Positions 41,452-49,987 of a stretch of 64,000 nt of DNA are shown here, piece by piece. A model generated the notes under the pieces. It was not told the origin of the DNA. It searched no databases and worked only from the letters and a program-made list of their open reading frames with translations. Origin of the DNA: Streptomyces sp. CB01635 (lineage in GTDB: Bacteria > Actinomycetota > Actinomycetes > Streptomycetales > Streptomycetaceae); contig NZ_NNBL01000036.1 of the NCBI RefSeq assembly GCF_002803065.1, forward strand, positions 29,006-93,005, read 5' to 3'. Position 1 is the first letter of the stretch, and every line of letters starts with the position of its first letter. Position numbers and translations under genes: made by a program.

Positions 41452-41523
41452 AGAACGATCTAGCTGCTGAAATGCGGATCCGCCATGTCACACAGCCTTG
41501 AAGGAACCCGCACGTACTCCACT

Positions 41524-41685
41524 AACCAGGACGACGGCTGTGTCGTCGCCGTGGCGGCGTAGGACCTGCCGAGCCTGGGTGGTGTACGCGTCGCGGCGCA
41601 GCAGCTCGGTGAGGGGGTCGCGGCGGCTCGCGGCATCCCGAGCGTCTTGAGCGGTACTGGCGCAGAGCACTTGTTGTTCAGCTGC
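41524..41685 (-). pseudogene. GGDEF gene, 5' part
   Basis: The minus frame DARDAASRRDPLTELLRRDA, YTTQARQVLRRHGDDTAVVL ends in V at the element border. RDPLTxLLRR is the usual entry into GGDEF domains. It continues at 38807 with DQDHFK. The native start is not identified. Confidence 0.7.
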
Positions 41686-41783
41686 TGTATTCCTGGGCGA
41701 GAAGGTTCGTTGGCCCCTTCTGCGTTGCCCTGATCCGTGGGAATTCGCTGGGCGAAGCCGGGCCCGTACGGGATGCTGCATGC

Positions 41784-42605
41784 GTGATCGTGCGAGAAGC
41801 CGCCGTTCGGGCTGTCGAAGAACAGCTGGAGCGCGACTATCAGCAGTGGCGGGCTGTGAGCACGGACGCGGTGAGGATGGCTGTAGTCCGTGTCGAGGAG
41901 CACGAGCTGGTGTGGATCGTCTCCTGGCAGTCCGAGGAGTTCGCACGCACTCGGAACTCGAAGTACATGCTGATTGGCAATGGGCCGTACCTGGTCGACC
42001 GCGTCGACGGAGGACTGCACCAGATCGCCGTCGTCTCCGCGAAAACCGGAGCGTGGGAGGACGACTACCGAGCCCGGATACGTGGGCTGCCGGTACGCAC
42101 TGCAGTGGATGATCTACACGATGCGCTATGTGGAGTCGCCGCCACGCGCGGACGCATGCACGCTGTGCGGACACTGCGCCAGAGGCTGCCTGTGCTCTCG
42201 CCTGCGGAGGCCATTGAATACGTGAGCGAGTTGCTGGACGGTGATACGCCCGCACGCCTCGTGGCCGTCGCCACCAAGGAACTCGTGGAGCCTCTCAACC
42301 CTTGCGGTGGAGACCATTCTGAGCGGGGCGGCGATCCGAGCCGGTCAGAGACCCGAGGGATGACCGGAAAGCCAGTCGCCATGCCGATCGCGCATCCGGT
42401 CTCGTTCCTCGGACGTGGCAATGAAGGCGTCGGCGCCACCGGCGTAGGGGTGGTGGATACGCTGCATGCGGGTGTCGGTGAGCTCGCTAGTGGGTTGCGG
42501 ATTCTGGGGTGGGGCACGCGGGTTCGTGCGCGATGGGGCGGGCAGGATGAGGGCTCCAATCGGTCGGGGAGGGCGCTGGTGTGGGTTACGTATTGCAGGC
42601 GGTGA
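41784..42605 (+). CDS. YrhB-domain protein (possible immunity protein)
   Basis: A 273-residue protein. Residues 1-90 match the YrhB/Imm35-like pattern: REAAVRAVEEQLERDYQQWR, VWIVSWQSEEFARTRNSKYM, LIGNGPYLVDRVDGGLHQIA. Residues 91-165 form a helical region ending ATKELVEPL. The last 100 or so residues are Gly/Arg-rich and may be read-through after a lost stop. ATG or GTG starts nearby would change only a few residues. It overlaps the next gene by 25 nt. Such proteins often pair with toxins, but no toxin is adjacent now. Confidence 0.65.
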   Translation: MIVREAAVRAVEEQLERDYQQWRAVSTDAVRMAVVRVEEHELVWIVSWQSEEFARTRNSKYMLIGNGPYLVDRVDGGLHQIAVVSAKTGAWEDDYRARIRGLPVRTAVDDLHDALCGVAATRGRMHAVRTLRQRLPVLSPAEAIEYVSELLDGDTPARLVAVATKELVEPLNPCGGDHSERGGDPSRSETRGMTGKPVAMPIAHPVSFLGRGNEGVGATGVGVVDTLHAGVGELASGLRILGWGTRVRARWGGQDEGSNRSGRALVWVTYCRR

Positions 42606-43063
42606 TCGCAGGAGACGAGCTGATGCAAGCCGCAGCACGGGGCATTCCTAGTGCCCGCGTGGTGCCTCTCCGGCAGGCCTTGTCGCTGATGCCGATGACG
42701 GATGAAGTCTTCGACGCGGTCACGGACGGCACCGCAGAGAGCGCTCTGGGATTCTGGAAGCTGCCAGGAGGCTTCGACAGGTTGCTCGCCCAGTGGTCCA
42801 CTACAGGGCCCGTCGCCTATGTCGAGGCCGACTACTTCGGTGGCGTCGGAGAGCAACGGGCCGCCGTCTGGGCTGAGGGAGCGCTGGCAGTGGGGCCATT
42901 GGATGCCCCGGCGAAGAAGTGGTTCTCCCGAGCAGTCAGCCCGATCTCGCAGGCCCTTCGGCAACTCGGCGTGAGGCGGAGTCTCGGTGAGGATGAGTTC
43001 GAAGCTGTGGGACTGGACCGTCATCGGAACAACGACGACTGGATCTCTTCCAGCGCCTCTTGA
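42581..43063 (+). CDS. Hypothetical protein, immunity-like
   Basis: A 160-residue protein from GTG 42581, with GGGGAGGG upstream: VLQAVIAGDELMQAAARGIP, ARVVPLRQALSLMPMTDEVF, LGFWKLPGGFDRLLAQWSTT, VAYVEADYFGGVGEQRAAVW. A compact alpha/beta protein of a type common in Streptomyces accessory regions. The family name is not recalled. It is in the same orientation as the YrhB gene and overlaps it. Confidence 0.65.
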   Translation: MGYVLQAVIAGDELMQAAARGIPSARVVPLRQALSLMPMTDEVFDAVTDGTAESALGFWKLPGGFDRLLAQWSTTGPVAYVEADYFGGVGEQRAAVWAEGALAVGPLDAPAKKWFSRAVSPISQALRQLGVRRSLGEDEFEAVGLDRHRNNDDWISSSAS

Positions 43064-43315
43064 GCCCGCGCTGGAGGGCGGCGACTTCCGGAATCCCGCA
43101 TCGCCTCGCAAGTCGCTGGCCGAACTCGCAGGATCTGCCCGTAACTCGGAGAAGTCGACCTGCACGAGTGGCAGGCAGGATGAGGGCTCTCACCTGCTCA
43201 CTTGCACATTCTCGCGCACTGCATCCCTCACGGAACCTGCGTGAATCCCTAACGGACCGGCAGTGAGGAAATGGCCAGGCACGCTGTTCCGTGGTGAAGC
43301 GGCTGCCCATCTTGG

Positions 43316-44041
43316 CTACCGGACTTCCGTCGAGACCGGGTCTAGGAAGAAGACACACTGGTCCGCGTTGAATTTGCCCACCTTGGCGACGAAGCGGAAC
43401 TTGTCGCCTGCGCCGACGGTGGCGGGGATCTTCTTGCCGGTCAGTTTCAGGTCAAAGATGTTGACGTCCTCGTACTTGAAGGCTGGGCCGACCGTCGTGT
43501 TCGGTCCCTTGTCGCCTGGGCCCAGGAGGAAGTCGTAGCGGGTGTCGTAGTCACCGTGGGGCGCCATACTCACGATCGAGCCGTTGAACGCGACCGTCTG
43601 GCCCCCGTGCTGAGTCGCGAAGTCCAGGTTCGCGTCGTCGCACGAGTCCGCCTTCAGCAGCGCCGCGAACTCCGGGTTGTGCTGAGGCGTGATCACCTCA
43701 GTGGCAGCCGACTCGGCCGTGGTCGGAGTCGGCGTAGCGGAAGGTTTCTCGCTCGCAGCGGCCGTTGACTTGTCTGACTCGTCCTTCTTCTCGCCTCCGT
43801 CGCTGAGTGCAGAGGTAGCGCCGATGACGATGGCCAGGATCACGAGGACGGCGGCCGCCGTGCCGATCAGGAGCCAAGGCTGCGGCTTTTTCGGCCGACG
43901 GAAGCTGAGAGTGGAGCGAAGCGTGCCCTGGGCCTTTTCCACAAGCACCCAGCCATCCTTCTGCATCTTCGAGATCACCAAGCCGTCGGTGCCGCGAACT
44001 GTCTGTACGGTCTTGTACTCGTACTTGATCTCGTCGGCCAT
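43316..44041 (-). CDS. DUF4839 membrane protein
   Basis: A 241-residue protein. The cytosolic N-terminal part (YEYKTVQTVRGTDGLVISKM; GWVLVEKAQGTLRSTLSFRR) precedes one transmembrane helix (LLIGTAAAVLVILAIVIGAT, about 56-75), a Thr/Ser/Glu linker and an extracellular DUF4839 domain (FAALLKADSCDDANLDFATQ to FRFVAKVGKFNADQCVFFLD) with two Cys residues that may pair. ATG 44041 is chosen; the upstream extension lacks similarity. Function unknown. Confidence 0.8.
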   Translation of the reverse strand: MADEIKYEYKTVQTVRGTDGLVISKMQKDGWVLVEKAQGTLRSTLSFRRPKKPQPWLLIGTAAAVLVILAIVIGATSALSDGGEKKDESDKSTAAASEKPSATPTPTTAESAATEVITPQHNPEFAALLKADSCDDANLDFATQHGGQTVAFNGSIVSMAPHGDYDTRYDFLLGPGDKGPNTTVGPAFKYEDVNIFDLKLTGKKIPATVGAGDKFRFVAKVGKFNADQCVFFLDPVSTEVR

Positions 44042-44665
44042 GCGGCTCCGCGCCCCCTCAACGGATTGTTCATACCAACTGCATCGCGAGCGTATGGGAC
44101 TTCGCAAGGAACTCGGCATCACCGACATCACCCACGGCCCCCGAGGTCGCGACTCGCACCAAGAAGCACTCGGTCGAAGGCAAGCCGGCTCGCTAGGTCG
44201 AACGCTACTTTTTGACGGTCAACTTGCCACGCCTCGCCCCGATAGCTGGCCCCGCCCTCAGCTGCGACATAGGTGAGGTGAGGGTCTGATGCACATTGAG
44301 GAACTGCTCGAAGGCCCTCAGCCGGACCGCGCTCCAGGCCCAGTGTCAACCGGCACCCTAGGCCGCGCGCGTCCCTCACGTTCGCGAGTTGGACGTGTCC
44401 CCGGTTGTGCAGGCGGACAGGCGCCCTGGTGCCATCCATGTGTTCAACTCGGGTCGCATTGCTGGTCATTGCTGCCGGGAGGTCCGGAGGTCCCCGCGGG
44501 CGGCAATGACGTGGCTCGCGTCTCTGCTGCGAGTATCAGGCTGCTGACAATTGGCCCAGCTGAGCTGTCAGCCGCGCAGCCAACCTGCGGCATGCAGCCG
44601 ATCCGCGACCGTACCGGCCACAACAGCAAGGCCGCGGCCTCTCGCACGATGGCAGCACCGCGTGA
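44042..44665. other. Intergenic region
   Basis: No gene supported on either strand. Frames here lack family motifs and have mixed codon bias, consistent with decayed sequence upstream of the truncated gene at 44666. Confidence 0.3.
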
Positions 44666-45427
44666 GACACCCGACGTGACTTCGCCCGGATCATCAGCGA
44701 CTTCGCCGACAACGGCTACCTGCTAGAGGTCTTCTGCGAGGAATACGTCGACGACCCCAAGGATCTGCCGGACGCCTCGCGAGTGATCGAGCGGCGACTC
44801 GGCATCCCCGACGTTTGGCCTCTGGCCCCTGAGAGATGGGATGAGGACACCTCCTTCGGTCTGATCGAGGTCTTCCACGACCTGGTCAGCCGGCCCCGCA
44901 CACGCCGCTTACACAGCTGGGACATGTCCGGGTGGCACCACCCGGAGTTCCACAACGGACCCGCCCGCATCCTGTACCGGGGCAAGGTCAACGAGCTGCT
45001 GCGCGAGGCCGGCATCGAGTACGAGCTGGCTGCCGAAGGCGAGGACCTCGGGCGTCTGGTTGCCGTCACCGACCACGCTCGCAGCGCACTGGTGCACCGG
45101 GCACTCAACGACAGCGCCCCAAACATCACGACCCGAGTCCGCCATGCGATCGCCCTGTTCCGTGGACGGGATACGACGGCGGAGAGCAAGAGGTCGGCGA
45201 TCGTCACCCTTGCGGGCATCCGCGAGGAACGCCGCGCCCTGCTCCAAGACCAGCTCGTCAAGGATGAGGGGGCACTGTTCGAGATCGCCAACCGCTACGA
45301 CTTGCGCCACCGCAAGGCAGACCAGCGCGGCGACTACGCCGAAGCGTTCCTGGACTGGATCTTCTGGTGGTACCTCGGAATGCTGGAGCTGCCCAACCGG
45401 CTCATTACGTCGCGGACCGCAAGCTGA
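44666..45427 (+). CDS. Hypothetical protein, probably 5'-truncated
   Basis: Coding signal begins right after a stop at 44663 with DFARIISDFADNGYLLEVFC, without any start codon until GTG 44783 (VIERRLGIPDVW). The rest is alpha-helical: FGLIEVFHDLVSRPRTRRLH, YRGKVNELLREAGIEYELAA, VRHAIALFRGRDTTAESKRS, FLDWIFWWYLGMLELPN. The style recalls abortive-infection/HEPN-type proteins, but no defining motif was found. Expression from GTG 44783 would give 214 residues. Confidence 0.5.
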   Translation, partial: DTRRDFARIISDFADNGYLLEVFCEEYVDDPKDLPDASRVIERRLGIPDVWPLAPERWDEDTSFGLIEVFHDLVSRPRTRRLHSWDMSGWHHPEFHNGPARILYRGKVNELLREAGIEYELAAEGEDLGRLVAVTDHARSALVHRALNDSAPNITTRVRHAIALFRGRDTTAESKRSAIVTLAGIREERRALLQDQLVKDEGALFEIANRYDLRHRKADQRGDYAEAFLDWIFWWYLGMLELPNRLITSRTAS

Positions 45428-45440
45428 TCCCTGCGCGTCA

Positions 45441-45605
45441 TCACCCGAATCCGTGGTCGAAGCCCCTCAGGGCCGGGTCAAGCTCGGTAGTGGCGCCGCA
45501 CAGCGAGCACGACCGGATACCCGGCTGCTCGGCTGTGTCGAGCGCCCGGTCCAGGGGCAGCATCAGCGCTCCCGCTGGCACCTCCTCGCAGTCGACGGCG
45601 CGCAT
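45441..45605 (-). CDS. Small CxxC hypothetical protein
   Basis: A 54-residue product from ATG 45605: MRAVDCEEVPAGALMLPLDR, SCSLCGATTELDPAL. A CxxC and one upstream Cys suggest a zinc fold. Support is limited to composition. Confidence 0.35.
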   Translation of the reverse strand: MRAVDCEEVPAGALMLPLDRALDTAEQPGIRSCSLCGATTELDPALRGFDHGFG

Positions 45606-45727
45606 GACACCGCGCCGGCCGGGCCCCGCGGCCGCTGGCCTTCGACAGCACCGGGCGGATCTGGACGCGGCGCGCAAGCAGCGGCACACGGACACGATGA
45701 AGGACGTGCTGCAGTCGTGCGTCCGGG

Positions 45728-46429
45728 TCAAAACGCGTGGAAGTCCTCGAAGGAAGGCTCGAATGATGGGTCAGGCAAGCGAAAGGCCTTGCACCGAGCT
45801 GCTTGTTTGCCCTGAGGTCCGACGCCGATCGCCTCGCCGGGGAAGGCGTCGGGGATCACCGTCCATCCCAGGTTCCGCTCGTAGTAGTGCACGGCTGTGT
45901 GCACGGACGGCCACCAGTCGTCGTCGATAACGATCAGGCCCCCGGGCCGGACAATCTTGCGCAAGAAGTAGAGATCGACGAAGACTTCGTGAAACCGGTG
46001 ACTGCCGTCCACGAATGCCGCGTCGGCGATGAAGCCTTCGGTGAGGAGCTGCGGGAGCGCGATCGACGAAGGAACGAGCATGAGCGTGGCGATCGAGTCC
46101 AGCCCCGCAGAGCACAGCAGATCCCAGCCGGCGTTGGAGTATTCGCGCTCTTGAAACGGGTCGATGATGACGTGCCGGGGAAGCGGACGGTTGATGGTTG
46201 CCAGTGCCTCACCGATGGCGAGCGCAGAACTTGCGTACGCGAGACCGACCTCGACAACCTTCTCGACTCCCTCGGAGACCATCAGATCGCGCAGCTGGTC
46301 GCAGTGGCGTTCCGGCAATGTGACGGTCTCGAAGTCTCCTTCGTGGTCTCGCGTCCACGGCGGCCCCTCCTGTGCGAGTCGGTGGCGCACCTCACGGACC
46401 AACGTCGTACGTTCATCCGTGTTCGTCAT
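45728..46429 (-). CDS. Class I SAM-dependent methyltransferase
   Basis: A 233-residue methyltransferase-like protein. The SAM-binding motif I region is VVEVGLAYASSALAIGEAL (about 57-75), HVIIDPFQEREYSNAGWDLL follows, then FVDGSHRFHEVFVDLYFLRK and GGLIVIDDDWWPSVHTAV, as in the Methyltransf_24 group. The canonical GxGxG is relaxed to VGLAYASSA. ATG 46429 has AGGAG upstream; the longer frame has no similarity. The substrate is unknown and no biosynthetic partners are adjacent. Confidence 0.85.
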   Translation of the reverse strand: MTNTDERTTLVREVRHRLAQEGPPWTRDHEGDFETVTLPERHCDQLRDLMVSEGVEKVVEVGLAYASSALAIGEALATINRPLPRHVIIDPFQEREYSNAGWDLLCSAGLDSIATLMLVPSSIALPQLLTEGFIADAAFVDGSHRFHEVFVDLYFLRKIVRPGGLIVIDDDWWPSVHTAVHYYERNLGWTVIPDAFPGEAIGVGPQGKQAARCKAFRLPDPSFEPSFEDFHAF

Positions 46430-46632
46430 ACCGGCCACTCCTCTGCATGAAGACAGCACCTCACCCGCACCATAGGCGGGGAGATGGATCTGTCGGCGTT
46501 GGCTTTCCAGCAGCGCCGTCACTTCTGCACGGCAATCACGAGCCGAGTGATCACCAACTGACTCCGGGCCCCGTCGACAGCTGCGGTCGCACATCGTCGG
46601 CGCCTGTTGGACATGTCCCGGCTCCTCGTCGG

Positions 46633-47367
46633 TCACTCGTACTGGCAGACCACGGCCGGCACTCCCGCGGTGCGGAAGGCGCTCAAAGAACTCGCCCGCA
46701 CAAAGGCTCGGTGGTCACTTTCACTAAGCGGCAGCTCCGCATCATCCGCAGGGCCCATGACCCTGTCCCCGTCGGCGCGCTCGCGGCAGTCCTCGGCGAT
46801 CTGTTGAACCGGCATCAGCCGGGCGGTGGCGGAATTGATGTGGTCCACCACGACCAGGGCCGTTCGGTCGTGTGCGTCCACCGCCGCGCGGATCAGCGCC
46901 GCGCTCTGCTCGGCGTCCGCGGCCAGCGGGATGTGCACGGTGTCGACCTGGGCGCCGGCTCGTGCCGCATGTCGCCGCACCGCCATGTCGACGGCGCCGT
47001 AGGCGTGGTCGGTGACGACGATCCGCTCACAGGCGCGCAGCGGCAGCGAGGACAGCACGGCCGTGACGCCCGCACTCGCGTTGGGGACCAGCGCCGTCGC
47101 CTCCCGGGGTGCGTGCAGCCAGTCGGCGATGGCGTACCGGGCCTGCGCCACGCGTGCCGGAAGGTGGCGGAACCACGCGACCGGATCGCGCTCGGCCTCA
47201 TCGCACAGTGTCTGCTGCCACGCCCTGGTCGCCGACGGCACCGCGCCGAAGGATCCGTGGTTCAGGTGTCGCACCGCTGGGTCGAGTGACCAGCCGGCCA
47301 GTGCGGGGAGGCCGTCCGGCCGGAGCACCGGATTCGGTGCAAGGGGACGGAGGTCGGCCTGAGGCAT
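46633..47367 (-). pseudogene. Class V aminotransferase, C-terminally truncated
   Basis: The N-terminal 190 residues match PLP enzymes of the isopenicillin-N-epimerase/class V type: VRHLNHGSFGAVPSATRAWQ, VAWFRHLPARVAQARYAIAD, ALVPNASAGVTAVLSSLPLR and VVVDHINSATARLMPVQQIA. Then the sequence departs (ECRERADGDRVMG in place of the ...VLVDGAHAPG strand), and the PLP-Lys region is absent. The frame continues for 45 unrelated residues to 46633. It cannot be an active enzyme. Confidence 0.75.
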
Positions 47368-47514
47368 AGCAAGACTCCCTCAAAGCTGTCCGATGAGTGC
47401 ATGGGGCGGTGGGGAACTACCAGCACGGATAGGCGCGATGGAACGGGTAGAGCACAGAGTCATGCGATCACTTTGAGAGCGAAAGGCTCATGACGAAGGG
47501 AAAAGGGGGAGTGG

Positions 47515-48189
47515 ATGACTGCCAAACAGGACGTAGTGGCCCAACTCCGGGCGCTGATCGCCTCCGGCGAGCTCACGCCCGGTCAGAAGCTGCCCGCGGA
47601 ACCCGCGCTCTGCGATCAGCTCGGAGCCTCCCGCGGCTCGCTGCGCGAGGCTGTCCGCGAGCTCGAGGCGCTCGGCGTGCTCCAGGCCCGACATGGATCC
47701 GGCACCTATGTCTCCCAATTGCGCCCGGCCGAGATGATGCGAGGCTTCTCCGCCACCGTGGACCTGATCCCGCTGGACGGCCTCCTCGAACTCGTCGAGA
47801 ACCGCCGCGTCCTGGAGTCGCACGCCGCCGGGCAGGCCGCAGCCCGTGCCACTGCCGAACTCGACACCGAGCTGTCCGAGTTGCTCACGTCCATGGAGCG
47901 CGAGACCGACCACACCGCACTGAGCCACCTGGACGCCCGTTTCCACCAGCGGATCTGCGACGCGGGCGGGAACGAGTCGCTGGCCGCACTGGTCGAGGTG
48001 TTCCGCTCACGCGGCAGTCATTACGACATCTACTCGATCGAGGAAGTCCGGCGGGACAGCGACGCCGGCCACCGGGCGATCGCGGCGGCGATCACGGCAC
48101 GCGACCCCATGGCCGCGGCGCTCACCGCGGGGGCGCACATCACCCACATCCAGGAATGGCTGCGCCGCTTCCGCCCCAGTCCGCACTGA
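47515..48189 (+). CDS. GntR/FadR-family transcriptional regulator
   Basis: A 224-residue regulator. The N-terminal GntR winged helix is clear (VAQLRALIASGELTPGQKLP; LGASRGSLREAVRELEALGV; GSGTYVSQL). The C-terminal FCD helical domain has the metal or ligand residues of the family: RRVLESHAAGQAAARAT, DARFHQRICDAGGNESLAAL, DAGHRAIAAAITARDP with a late His. ATG 47515 follows GGGGGAGTGG. It is divergent from the broken aminotransferase, with 147 bp between starts. The target genes may be lost or be the downstream hydrolases. Confidence 0.88.
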   Translation: MTAKQDVVAQLRALIASGELTPGQKLPAEPALCDQLGASRGSLREAVRELEALGVLQARHGSGTYVSQLRPAEMMRGFSATVDLIPLDGLLELVENRRVLESHAAGQAAARATAELDTELSELLTSMERETDHTALSHLDARFHQRICDAGGNESLAALVEVFRSRGSHYDIYSIEEVRRDSDAGHRAIAAAITARDPMAAALTAGAHITHIQEWLRRFRPSPH

Positions 48190-48443
48190 CCCCTCTCCGG
48201 AACGGCCGGCACCCCCAGCAGCCGCGGTGAGGTCAGGAGCCCGCCGTCCCGGGCGTCGGCGCTGCCGCGATTGCGCGTACCGGTCGGGCGCGCCGCGATC
48301 ACGAGGAGATCTGGTCCGCCCCGCTGGAGCAGGGGCCGGCGGCGCACGGCTGGGTGGGGGACCGCGGCGAGGATGGCCACGCTGATCGGCCGGAAGTTCC
48401 GGGTGACGTCGGTGCACATCGTGCAGTCGGTCAGGTGCTCAAC

Positions 48444-49718
48444 TCATGGTGTGCGCACCCGAGTCGGGTAGTGGTCGGCGACCACCCGGCTCATCGCGCC
48501 GAGCGGATCGGCGGCGACCTGCGTGGCCGAGAAGTAGACGTTGCCGCGCACCTGTGGGTAGTGGGTGTCGAAGTCGAGGTGACGGGAGAGCTCGGCCTGG
48601 TCCTGCCACGCGGCGGGCTGTCCGGCGACACCGACCTTGTACAACGCCTCGCCTATGTAGAGCCGGACACGGGTGCCGGAGACGACGTTGGACCACCAGG
48701 GCACCAGCACGCCGTAGTCGGCGGCGGCGAACCCTATGTTCCAGTACACCTGCGGAACGATGTAGTCGATCCACTCCTCCTGAACCCACTTGCGGGTGTC
48801 GGCGTGCAGATCGTCGTAGGTCTGCACGCCGGCCGTGGTTGCCGAGCCCAGCGGGTCGGTGCCCGCGTTGCGCCACACGCCGAACGGGCTGATGCCGAAC
48901 CGCGTCCGTGGCCGGATCCGCTTGATGCGCTCGGCCATCTCCCGCACCAGCAGGTCGGTGTTGTTGCGGCGCCAGGCGTCGCGGTCGGGAAAGCCTGTGC
49001 CGTAGCGGGCGTATGCGTCGTCGTCCTGGAACGTCTGCCCGGCGACGGGATACGGGTAGAAGTAGTCGTCCCAGTGGACCGCGTCGATCGGGTAGCGGCG
49101 GACCGCGTCGAGCATGGCGTCCTCGACGAAGCGGCGCACTTCGGGCAGGCCCGGGTTGTAGTAGAGCTTGCCGCCGAACGGCACGATCCACTCCGGGTGG
49201 AGGCGGGCCGGGTGTGTGGGCGTCAACGCGGAGACATCGGTCGCGAGCGAGACGCGGTAGGGGTTGAACCAGGCATGCAGCTCCAGGCCGCGACGGTGCG
49301 CCTCGTGCACGGCCGTCCCCAGCGGGTCCCAGCCCGGGTCGCGCCCCTGGACGCCGGTGAGGTACTGCGACCACGGCTCGTAGGGCGAGGGCCACAGGGC
49401 ATCGGCGGTCGGCCGTACCTGGAACATCACGGCGTTCAGGCGCCGTTCGACCGCCACGTCCAGCAGGTCGCACAGCTCCTGCCGCTGCTCCTCGGGCGAA
49501 AGGCCCGGCGCCGAAGGCCAGTCGGTGTTGGCCACGGTGGCAATCCACATGCCGCGCAGTTGCCTGTGCCCGGCGCCGTGGCCGCCGGCTACCGGCGCGT
49601 GCTCCGTCCCGGCACCCGCAGCCGGTGTGTCCGCCGCCTGTGCGTTGGCCGGCAGGGTCACGGCAGCGAGCGTGCCCGCGGCCGCGGCGGCGAAGGTTCT
49701 ACGCGAGAGTCTCTCCAT
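48444..49718 (-). CDS. Secreted GHL10-type glycoside hydrolase (DUF187)
   Basis: A 424-residue exported protein. A Tat-like signal (MERLSRRTFAAAAAGTLAAV, cleavage near 28) is followed by the GHL10 domain: LRGMWIATVANTDWPS, VMFQVRPTADALWPSPYEPW, LHAWFNPYRVS, YNPGLPEVRRFVEDAMLDAV, AVHWDDYFYPYP with acidic catalytic candidates, FGISPFGVWRN and IDYIVPQVYWNIGF. ATG 49718 has AGGAGGC upstream. Family members are thought to act on cell-wall or exopolysaccharide glycans. It is divergent from a peptidoglycan amidase, so the two may form a cell-wall unit. Confidence 0.9.
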   Translation of the reverse strand: MERLSRRTFAAAAAGTLAAVTLPANAQAADTPAAGAGTEHAPVAGGHGAGHRQLRGMWIATVANTDWPSAPGLSPEEQRQELCDLLDVAVERRLNAVMFQVRPTADALWPSPYEPWSQYLTGVQGRDPGWDPLGTAVHEAHRRGLELHAWFNPYRVSLATDVSALTPTHPARLHPEWIVPFGGKLYYNPGLPEVRRFVEDAMLDAVRRYPIDAVHWDDYFYPYPVAGQTFQDDDAYARYGTGFPDRDAWRRNNTDLLVREMAERIKRIRPRTRFGISPFGVWRNAGTDPLGSATTAGVQTYDDLHADTRKWVQEEWIDYIVPQVYWNIGFAAADYGVLVPWWSNVVSGTRVRLYIGEALYKVGVAGQPAAWQDQAELSRHLDFDTHYPQVRGNVYFSATQVAADPLGAMSRVVADHYPTRVRTP

Positions 49719-49987
49719 GTGTGCCTCCTGATCCTCCATCACGGTCCGCCGATAATGGGCCCGTTCTCTCTTTGGCGGCAACTATAAAAAGGTCTAGTCC
49801 ACTGTCGGATTCCTGCGGTTCTCTGCCCAGCGAGGGCTTGGCTGCGCAGTCGCCGGATCAGCTCAGGGGCGACAAGGCTGTTGGCGGAGAAACTCGTGAA
49901 CTATGCCTGGTGGGCCTGCCGTTCGCCACATATTCTCCGACGGGTCGCCCCCTCGACCCTGGTCTTTCCACTTACTTCGGAGTCCCC

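Larger units (their letters stand above)
38808..41523. mobile_element. Tyrosine-recombinase element with LRR-like cargo
   Basis: A 2716-bp insertion between two halves of one GGDEF codon series. Joining 38807 to 41524 restores VVLV-DQDHF and forms GTCCTGGTCAACCAGGAC, a palindrome with 8-bp arms and a 2-bp centre. The element ends are imperfect inverted repeats: TGAAACGCGCAGGTTCGCGG at the left, and AGTGGAGTACGTGCGGGTTC at the right read inward (shared ACGyGCrGGTTC). It carries two tail-to-tail genes 8 bp apart. Confidence 0.75.
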
